DNA of 64,000 bases, taken from assembly GCF_003933735.1 (NCBI RefSeq), contig NZ_RSED01000009.1:155851-219850 (forward strand). Direction: 5' to 3'. Below, piece after piece: positions 1 to 8,500 of this stretch. The notes beneath the pieces were generated by a model. The model had not been told where the DNA came from. It saw only the letters and a list, made by a program, of their open reading frames with translations, and did not search any database. Source of the DNA: Aquabacterium soli (GTDB taxonomy: Bacteria; Pseudomonadota; Gammaproteobacteria; Burkholderiales; Burkholderiaceae_C). Position 1 is the first letter of the stretch. Every line of letters begins with the position of its first letter. The position numbers were made by a program, and so were the translations under genes.

Positions 1-251
1 CAGCGCTGCAGGGCCAGCACAGCGTGCCAGGCACCGAGCAGGGCCGCGCGGGCGGGCGCTCCTACACCCGCACGGTCCACGTTGCCCCGGATGGGCGCAC
101 GCTTGCCGAGCTGTGGCTGATCGATGGCGCCGGGCACGCGTGGTCGGGCGGCAGCCCGCGTGGTTCCTATGCCGATGCGCAGGGCCCCGACGCGGCCGGG
201 CAGATGCTCCGGTTCTTCACGGCGCACCCACGATCGCCCGCGGGCCGTTGA
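1..251 (+). CDS. PHB depolymerase-family esterase, C-terminal fragment
   Basis: This is the 3' end of a gene that begins before the window. The frame is open from base 3 and stops at 249-251. The visible residues include the run DGAGHAWSGG followed by a Gly-Ser-Tyr element and a GPDA..MLRFF ending. This matches the C-terminal part of extracellular PHB-depolymerase-type (LpqC-like) alpha/beta-hydrolase esterases, where the His of the GHAWSGG motif is the catalytic-triad histidine. The substrate cannot be told from this fragment; polyhydroxyalkanoate or feruloyl/acetyl esters are typical of the family. A GTG at 24 could be mistaken for a start, but coding similarity continues upstream of it. 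Confidence 0.75.
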   Translation, partial: ALQGQHSVPGTEQGRAGGRSYTRTVHVAPDGRTLAELWLIDGAGHAWSGGSPRGSYADAQGPDAAGQMLRFFTAHPRSPAGR

Positions 252-265
252 CGTTCACGCGCGCC

Positions 266-301
266 GGTGCAGCCTTCTGTCGGTGCGGGAGAGGCTGCAC
301 C
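266..301 (+). terminator. Possible terminator hairpin after the esterase
   Basis: GGTGCAGCC at 266-274 is perfectly complementary to GGCTGCACC at 293-301, giving a 9-bp stem with an 18-nt loop that starts 15 nt after the esterase stop. There is no T-run, so termination is inferred from position only. A second inverted repeat, CCCATTGA (341-348) and TCAATGGG (370-377), lies further downstream. Confidence 0.35.
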
Positions 302-316
302 ACGACGGGCCTCTTG

Positions 317-338
317 GTCTGTTCGGTGGCGCATACAG
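317..338 (+). promoter_or_regulatory. Candidate Crp/Fnr-type operator upstream of the receiver protein
   Basis: GTC-TGTTCG-GTGG-CGCATA-CAG. The core is at 320-335, 99 nt upstream of the ATG at 435. It matches the recurrent (GTC)TGTNCG-N4-CGNACA(GAC) motif seen six more times between 11.5 and 15.1 kb. FNR-type sites also have two half-sites separated by 4 nt, which supports a Crp/Fnr-family regulator. The regulator itself is inferred. Confidence 0.45.
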
Positions 339-434
339 TACCCATTGAGAGTCTTTGTAGGAAACCTTTTCAATGGGGCATTGCATTAGGCGCCGCGGGC
401 AGGAGTAAGGTGGGCTGACCACAGAAAGGTCACC

Positions 435-1712
435 ATGAGCGCCGACTTCGCCGAGATATTCACCGTCGCTGCTCGGCATGCGGTGCCGATGGTGCGCGCC
501 AAGGGGCTGCGCTTTTCTTTCGACTGCCAGACGGATGGCATCGTCTACGTGGGCGACGCGCCCGCCTTGCAGGGCGCCCTGCACCGGCTCATCTGCACGG
601 TGGTGGAGACGATGGCCACGGGCTCGGTGCTGATATCGGCCCAGATGGAGGGCAGCCCCGAAGAGCCGCGCCGTGTGGGCGTCAGCATCGGTGGTGTCGG
701 GCAATGTGACGAAGCCCGCCTGGCCATGACCGTGCAACGGCTGGGTCTGGCGCTGAACCCCGTGGGCCACAACGGTACGCCAGAGTACGCGGCCCAGGGC
801 ATGTGCCCCCTCACTCAGGGACGCGTGGAGCTGCATTGCCTGCCCAGCCAGGGCCTGCTCGTGTCCCTGGAGCTCACCTCCCTGGCCCCGGGGCCCGAGT
901 CTGCGGACCCGCCCGCACATGCATCCGGCGCGCGCGCCTGGCTGGTGAACGTGGATGACCTGCTCGGCAACTCATGGAAACGGCGCCTGCAGCGCCTGGG
1001 ATGGGCGGTCTCCATCTTTCCCTCCTTGCGGGAAGCCGCCGTCCAGCTGGGCGAGCAGCCACATGCGGCCAAGCCGTCCCTTGTCCTCCTGATGGAGCGC
1101 GATGGCTCCCGCCGGGATTGCTCCATGGCCTTCGCGGCTGAGCTGCCGGCGTCGGCGCAATTGGTCTATGCCGTGCAGGCGGCGTCGCGCAACCTGAAGG
1201 ACTCCATGCTGGAGGGGTTCCAGATGAGGGTCTACCCCTTCAGCCCCGACGACCTGGACCACTTTACCTGCCATGCGAACGGGGCCGACCTGCCTTCAGG
1301 CACCACTCGGCCCATGCCGCTGACCCTGGACCACATGCCCGTCGTGCTGATCGTGGACGATCAACCCCTGAACCTGGTCATCGGGCGGGGGCTGATGGAG
1401 GCGCTGGGCTATTTCGTTCACACGGCGAGCAGTGCGGTGGAGGCCATCGCGCGCTGCAGGACCGAGGCGCCGGACGTGGTCCTGATGGACGTCCGGATGC
1501 CGAGCATGGATGGCCTGGCGGCCACGGCCGAGCTGCGCGGCATGCAGCTGAAAGGGCTGATCCCGCCCTTTCCCATCATCGCGTTCACCGCGAGCTGGTC
1601 ACATCAGGTCAGGGAGGAGTGCCTGGCGGCGGGCATGGACGAGTGCCTGCCCAAGCCCCTGGAGATCGGGATGCTGGCGCGCGAACTGCACCGCTTCTGC
1701 GCCATGCACTGA
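435..1712 (+). CDS. Receiver-domain protein with degenerate ATPase-like N-terminus
   Basis: The 425-residue protein ends in a clear response-regulator receiver domain (about 300-425). It has the acidic pair in LIVDDQ near 306-308, phosphoacceptor Asp352 in VVLMDVRMP, a Thr-Ala pair, and Lys407 in the PKP motif. Residues 1-155 have the spacing of a histidine-kinase ATPase domain but lack the usual N-box asparagine and G-boxes, and there is no phosphoacceptor His helix. Residues about 165-285 read as a second, degenerate receiver without a phosphoacceptor Asp. It therefore looks like a decayed hybrid-kinase architecture with one working receiver. The ATG at 435 is preceded by AAAGG. The gene converges on, and directly abuts, the protease gene on the other strand. 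No output DNA-binding domain is visible. Confidence 0.75.
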   Translation: MSADFAEIFTVAARHAVPMVRAKGLRFSFDCQTDGIVYVGDAPALQGALHRLICTVVETMATGSVLISAQMEGSPEEPRRVGVSIGGVGQCDEARLAMTVQRLGLALNPVGHNGTPEYAAQGMCPLTQGRVELHCLPSQGLLVSLELTSLAPGPESADPPAHASGARAWLVNVDDLLGNSWKRRLQRLGWAVSIFPSLREAAVQLGEQPHAAKPSLVLLMERDGSRRDCSMAFAAELPASAQLVYAVQAASRNLKDSMLEGFQMRVYPFSPDDLDHFTCHANGADLPSGTTRPMPLTLDHMPVVLIVDDQPLNLVIGRGLMEALGYFVHTASSAVEAIARCRTEAPDVVLMDVRMPSMDGLAATAELRGMQLKGLIPPFPIIAFTASWSHQVREECLAAGMDECLPKPLEIGMLARELHRFCAMH

Positions 1713-2495
1713 TCAAGCGGGGGGCGGTGCCTTCTGCGCATCCTTCGAATCCGGCGCTTCCTCCTGAGGGGCCGCAGCGTCGGGATGCGTCAGGGCCATT
1801 AGGATGTCCGCATACCAGACGCAGTGCAGCCCCAGCGGGTCGTCCTGCTCCTTGTCGCGCGTGCGCATGTCCATGCTGGACGAGTGCACCCCCAGCAGCT
1901 TCCACGGCAGGCTGCCCTGCGCCTGCTCGTCGCGCATGACCACGGGCGCGCCGCTGAGCCCACGGTGCGTGCGCGCGTCCGACAGGAAGTAGCCCTGCCC
2001 CTGGAACCGCAGGCCGAACGACGAGGCGACGATCGCCTGGCGCACCACCGGCAGGTGATGCACCGTGTCATGAAAGCCCAGCGGAAAACCGATCAGCAGC
2101 AACGGGGTGCCCACCCGCACGGCGTGCAGGTCGGACAGCAGGTGCGTGGGGTCGAAGGCATGCACGACCGGCGGCAGGGCGGCGCGGTCCAGCTCGATCA
2201 CCGCCACATCCACGGGCCCTCCCGCATCCTTGGCATCCTTCCAGATGCTCTTGCCATCCTTGTAGAGCAGCACGGACAACACGGTCACATGGACCAGGTC
2301 GTCCTCGTCCGCATGCAGCTCGATCTCGACGCGGTCGGGCCGGTGGCCGGAGGGTTCATCAAACAGCACGTGGCGGCTGGTGACCAGGTGCATGCGGCCT
2401 TCGCGTTCGAACAGGAAACCGCTGGCGCCCGTGAGGATGCGGTCACCCTCGAAGGTGGTGATGCGGGCGATGGTCAACAAAATGGATTCGATCAT
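1713..2495 (-). CDS. Trypsin-like serine protease
   Basis: A 260-residue trypsin-fold peptidase with an apparently complete triad: His42 (TSRHVLF), Asp96 (VDVAVI) and Ser181 (RGLSGAPV). The Gly-Leu-Ser-Gly-Ala-Pro context is typical of trypsin-2/V8-like bacterial peptidases. No signal peptide is visible, so a cytoplasmic location is likely. The start was set at 2495 rather than the upstream in-frame start at 2531 because AGAAGG lies 6 nt before this ATG. It follows the cyclic glucan synthase gene by 55 nt on the same strand, so the two are probably co-transcribed. A Pro/Ala-rich tail ends the protein. Its substrate is unknown; a link to the glucan synthase is suggested only by position. Confidence 0.75.
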   Translation of the reverse strand: MIESILLTIARITTFEGDRILTGASGFLFEREGRMHLVTSRHVLFDEPSGHRPDRVEIELHADEDDLVHVTVLSVLLYKDGKSIWKDAKDAGGPVDVAVIELDRAALPPVVHAFDPTHLLSDLHAVRVGTPLLLIGFPLGFHDTVHHLPVVRQAIVASSFGLRFQGQGYFLSDARTHRGLSGAPVVMRDEQAQGSLPWKLLGVHSSSMDMRTRDKEQDDPLGLHCVWYADILMALTHPDAAAPQEEAPDSKDAQKAPPPA

Positions 2496-2550
2496 GCTTT
2501 GCCTTCTGGTGTGCGGATGTGCCGGATGCACTGGCCGTGCCAGCCGGCCT

Positions 2551-5500
2551 TCATGGTGCGGCGCCGTCCATCAGCGGCACCACGAAACAGGTGTCGTGTG
2601 TCAGGGTGGACCAGTCCAGTGTCTGTCCACAGAGCAAGGGACGGGCCTGCCACTCTGCGGTTTCGCGCAAGGCCTGTTCGTGGCTGGCCCGGATGATGAT
2701 GAAGCGCATGGACCGCCCGTCGCGGCGCAGTGTGAGTTCGGCTTGAGTCCAGTGCGATGGCAGGCAGGGTAGCAGCCTCAGCGTGTGGGCCTGCAGTTGC
2801 AGGCCGAAGATCGATTCGATGGCGGCGCGGTGCATCCATGCGGCCGAGCCCGTGTACCAGCTCCAGCCACCGCGCCCGACATAAGGTGGCTGCGTGTACA
2901 CATCGCCCGCCATGACATAGGGCTCGATGCCATAGACCGCCCCCTGGGCGGGGTGGCGTGCCCGGTGGGCCGGACTCAGCCACGTGAAGTAGCGCCAGGC
3001 CAAGTCGCCAGCCCGGGTACCGCGGGCCTGACGGGACAGCTCGGCCTGGGCCATCAGAGCCCACACGCCCGCATGGGCGTACTGCCCACCGTTCTCCCGC
3101 ACGCCAGGCGGGTAGGCCTGGATGTAGCCTGCGCTGGGCCGGGCATTCACCAGGGGCGGGTCCAGCAGCTTGAGGAGGCCCGCCTCCTGGTCTGCCAGGT
3201 GGTGGTGCACGGCGGCCATGGCCTGGTGCTGCATGGCCGGTGGCGCCACGCCGGACAGCACCGACCAGGCCTGGGCGATCAGGTCGATGCGGGCCTCGGG
3301 GTTGGCGCCGCTGCCCAGGGCTTGTCCATCGTCGAAGAAGGCCCGCCTGAACCATTGGCCATCCCACGCCGGCCCGTGGAGGGCGGCTTGCCAGCCCCTG
3401 GCGGCCTGCTCCCATCGTTGTGCGCGCACCGTGTCGCCGCGTGCACTGGCCACCGGCGCGAAATCGGCCACCAGTCGGCACAGGAACCAGCCCAGCCAGA
3501 CGGACTCTCCCCGGCCTTCGATGCCGACGCAGTTCATGCCGTCGTTCCAGTCGCCACTGCCCATCAAGGGCAGTCCGTGAACGCCCACGGCCAGGCTGCG
3601 GTCCAGGGTGCGCGCCGCGTGCTCGTAGATCGACGCCGTGTGCGCGCTGATGCGGGGGGTCTCATAGAGGTCCTCGGCACCGGGCGGCACCGTGCCGCCT
3701 TCGAGGAAGGGCGTGTGCTCGTCGAGCAGGGCGTGGTCCGCCGTGGCGCGCAGGTAGTGCACGCAGGCATGCGGCAACCACAGCAGGTCGTCGGAGAAGT
3801 GCGTGCGCACGCCGGCGCCTTGCGGCGCGTGCCACCAGTGCTGCACATCGCCTTCCTCGAACTGCCTGGAGGCGCAGTCGATGATCTGCTGGCGCAGCAT
3901 CTGCGGCGCGGCCCATCCCAAGGCCATGGCGTCCTGCAGCTGGTCGCGAAAGCCGGTGGCGCCACCAGCTTGGTAGAAGCCTGCCTTGGACCACAGGCGG
4001 CACGAGATGGTCTGGTAGAGCAGCCAGCGGTTCACCATGACGTCGAACTGCGGATCGGGTGTCCTGACCGTGGTGGCGTTCAGCCACTGGTCCCAGGTCT
4101 GGCCGACCTGGGCCAGGCGCTGCGCGGCATCGGTGGCCGCCGCCGTGGCGGCCAGGTGCTTGGCGGCGTCCTCCTGCGGCGCATGGCCGATCAGGAAGAC
4201 CACCTCGGCCGAGGTGCCGGGCGCCAGGCTGAGGCGCGTGGACAGCGCTGCGCAGGGGTCGAGCCCCTGGCCCTGCTTTTTGCCGAGGTGGTCGGGCAGC
4301 ACCAGCTGGCCCCGCGCGTCGAAGAACTCGCGCCGGTCGCAGGTCCAGTCGTCGTCGGCTTCCGGCGAGGCCGCCAGCCCGAGGAAGGCGGTCCCGCCGC
4401 CAAAGCCCGCCGAGTGGTCGCGCTGGGTGCACATCAGTGCCGTGAGCTTTTGCTGGCGCAGGCCATCGAGCTGCCCGTCCGAGGCCCTGAGCGCCGGCAG
4501 GCGCTGGCGGTGCAGTGCGGTCCGGGTGGTGTTGCGGTCGGCACGCTGGGCCCCCATCATCCATTCGAGCAGGCCGATGACGCGCAGCTGCTGGGGCCGT
4601 GGACCATGGTTGCGCAACTGCAGCCGGACCTGCTTGACGGCGCTGTGGGCGTCCACGCACCAGGATGCCGTCACTTCCAGTTCGCCCCGCCGGTGGCCGA
4701 TGGTGGTGTGGCCCTGCCCGTGCGAGACCCGGTAGGTGGTGTCTCCGTCGCCCCAGGCGCTGGGCGCCACGCTCCAGGCTTTCATGGTCCGGGTGTCCTG
4801 CAGCAGGAACCACTCGGCGGGCGGGTCGGCCACGGGGTCGTTCGACCAGGCCGTGAGCTGGTTGAGGCGGCTGTTCGTGGCCCAGGTGTGGCCGCCACCG
4901 GCTTCCGTGATCTGGGCGCCGAACCCTGGATTGGCGAGCACGTTGATCCAGGGGCGCACCGGCCGCAGACGGGCGCTCACGCCAAAGTGGAACTCGCCGG
5001 AGGATTCATCGAAGGCCCCCTTGGGCGCGGAGGCCGCTGCCGGCGATGCCGGAAGGCGGCCGACCGCGGAGGTGGAGGTGTCTAGCCGCTCTTGCAGCGC
5101 CTGCTCGTGCAGGGCCGCCCAATCCTGCACGTGCTGAGCCAGCGGACGGCCATCGGCCTGGAGCCACAGGCGGGAGAGCTCCCGCAGGGTCGAGCGCTCG
5201 TCGGCCGACAGATCGCTGATGCCCAGGATGTGGAGGCTGGCATGCCCAGCCTCGCCTGTTCCCAGGTCGGTGGCGTGGTGCTCGCGCAAGGCGCCCATCT
5301 CCTGATGCAGGGTCCTCAGGTACGAGACGGGCTCCTCGTCGATGATCACCAGATCGCAGCCGAGCCCGCCCCAGGACCACAGGCGCAGGGCCTGGGCCAG
5401 CGATCGCAGCAGCCCCAAGGCCACCATGCTGCCAGCGGTGACGGTGATGATGGGTCGGTCGCCGGAGATGCCGAAGCGCCACAGCAGCCGCCGATCGCAC

Positions 5501-8500
5501 ACGCCCGCCGGTGCGTCGTCCTGGCCTGGGAGGGGGGCCTGCGCGCGGGTGAGGCTCATGGCGATGGCCGTGGTCAGCGTCTGCACTGCCACGAAGTTCT
5601 CGGGGCTGATGCGCAAGGCCCTCAGGCGGATGCCCGACAGCGTGGCCGACATCAAGGATGCACGCTGCACATGGCTGTGCTGGCGGTACTTGTCGATCAC
5701 GGCGCGCAGGGTGGCCGCGCTGTCCGAGGCGGCCGTGGCGAAGGTCAGCCGCACGGTGGCCCGCGGCGCGATGCGCAGCCGCACCGCCAGGGCGCACACC
5801 GGGTCCAGCCCCGTGTCCAGGGGTGATTCGCCGCTGAAGGAGGCGGCATCGGCCGTGGGCACGTCGGCCAGGGTCGCCAGGGGGCGGCTGGCATCGCCGT
5901 TGCGCCCGAGCCAGTGCTGGCGGTCGGTCTGGCAGCGAAGGCCCAGCACCTCGGAAGGCAGCTCTGTGAGGAAGTGCGCGGCCTGCAGCCCGGCCTCCTC
6001 GGCGCGCCGGGGGCGGCGCTCGAACACCAGGGCCTGCTGGTGCGCCAGCCATTGCGCCTGCACGAACATGCTGGTGAAGACAGGGTGCGCCTCGTCCGCG
6101 CGCTGTTCAGTGAGAGTGATGTCGAACGCCGAGATCAGTTCGAGCTCGAGGGGGCGATCACCCAGGTTGCGCAGCTCGACCTGGCGCAGTTCCACATCGT
6201 CCTCCGGACTGACCCAGACCGTGGTGCTGGCATGCAGTTCCGCCCAGGTCGTGTCGAAGCAGACCCGGTCGGCGTGGTAGGTGCTTTGATAGTGGGCCGA
6301 AGGATCGGGCGCGGGGTGCTGCGTGAGCGAGGCCAGTGCCGGGCTGCGGTCCCAGCGGACGTAGAAGAAGCTGCCATGCAGGTCGCGCAGGGCGTCGTCG
6401 CGGCTGCGGGTGAGGTTGATCTGCCGCCAGCGGCTCTCGCCCGCCCCGTTGGCCCGCAGCCGCACGCTGTACCGTCCGTTGGACAGCAGGTGGGTGGGCT
6501 CGATGGCCGACGAGCCAGGCAGCACCTCGCGCAGCAAGCCCACGGTGCGGGGCTGTGCGGAAGGGGCGGGCAGCTCGGGCCGCGTGCTGGCCGGGGCCAC
6601 TTCGCGTGGTGCCGGTGCGTGCAGAAGCGAGCCCACCGCTTCGATGGCGGCATTGCCCATGCACCAGCGCTGCGCGATGCCTTGCAGGAGCACGTTGGCC
6701 AGCGCCACGATGCTCATGGCCTGATGGTGGGCCATGAAGGTGGCCACGGGCGTGAAGCCGGCGCTGCCCGTCTGTCGCAGCGGTGAAAAATCCAGGGCTT
6801 CGATGAAGCCGTACCGGCCACGGGCCGACAGCGCCTCGAGCGCCTCGAAATTGAGCCGGGCCCGGTGCGGTGAGATCTGGGCTGCCAGCGCCGTGGCATA
6901 GGGCGCGATGACCAGGTCGTCCGTGGGCGTTCGGCGCAAGGCCAGCTGAGGCACGCCACGGGGCGCGTACTGGTAGGCCAGTGTGTCGTCGTGGTCGGCA
7001 TAGGCCGATTCCGAAATGCCCCAGGGAATGCCGTGGGCGCGCCCGAACGCGATCTGCTCGCGCAGGGCCGCCTGGCAGGCCTGCGCAAGCAGGCTGCCCG
7101 GCGGCTCGTCCAGGACCAGGCCGGGCATGAGGTACTCGAACATCGACCCGGACCACGATTGCAGCCCGACATGGATGCCCGAAGCATGGAAAGGCCGCCC
7201 CAGGCTGGACCAGTGGCTCGCCGGGACATCGCCCTTGGCGATGGCCAGCACACTGGTCAGGCGTGCTTCCGATGCCAGCAGGTCGTAAAAGCCGCTGTCG
7301 AGCTGTTGCTCGGCCACCCGAAAGCCCAGGTGGAACAGGTGTCGCCTGGGGTGGTAGAGAAAGCGGAAATCGGCTTGCCACGCCAGTTGCTCGCAGGTGT
7401 CCGCCAGGGACCTCAGGCGCTCGCTGCTCAGCGCGGCGCGCGCGGGCGACAGCGCCTGGGCGTCCAGCCAGGCCGATTCCAGCATGGCCAGGTGGTCGGA
7501 CAGGCACCAGCACAGTTCGTCGATGGCCGTGGGATGGCCCGGGGTGGCATCCTCTGCCAGTGCAGGGAAGAGCGACGCCATGTTGCCTGCGGCCTTGCGC
7601 AACAGGTCCTTGAAGTGGATGGCGTGCCGCTGGCAATGGGCCAGCGGGTCCTGCATGGACAGCAGGCGCGCCAGGGCGGTGTCCGCCCCCCAGGCCGGCA
7701 GCAGGGCGGGCAGTTGCGCCAGCAAAGGGGCCATCCGCCGCATGGACGCATCGATGGCGCGTTGCGACGAGGCCTGGCTGTTCGGCGCCATCGCCAGCGC
7801 GCGGCAAGCCTGCGACACCGCCAGCAGGTGGCCGCAGAGGTTGCCGCTGTCCACCGTCGACACATAGGCCGGCAGCAGGACATCCTTGGTGCAGGTGTCG
7901 TACCAGTTGAAGAAGTGGCCCTGGTGGCGGGGCAATGTGGCCAGCGTGTCCAGTGTCGCCGCCAGGCGTTCGATCAGATCCTGCGTGCCGATCCAGCCGA
8001 ACTGGCGTGCGCAGGCGGTGCTCAGCAGGTACATGCCGATGTTGGTGGGCGATGTGCGGTGCGCCACCATGGACCGGGGCACGACCTGCAGGTTGTCCGG
8101 TGGCAGGTGGTTGTCCTGCGGGCCGACACAGCGCTCGAACAAGCGCCAGGTGTCGCGCGCCACGCTGTGCAGGTAGTCGTGGTCCTGCACGGAGACGCGA
8201 TGGGTCCCGCCGTCGGCGCGCGGACGGCTGACAGCCCAGATCCACAGCGGGGCGCTGGCCCACAGCAGGCACAGGGCCAGCGCCATGGCGGGGTATGGGG
8301 TGTCGCACGCCATGAGGGCGCCCAGCACCAGCAGCGCCGTGGCAGCTGTCTTCCAATGCTGTCGAGCGATGGCAGACAGCGAGGTGGCCGCGGCGGCATG
8401 GGCCGCGGCCGAGGTGGTCCACTGCAGCAGGTGGCGACGGCTGATTGCCATCCGGAAGGCGGTGCGGATGACGGCGTCGCTGGCCATCAGGGCCTGCTGC

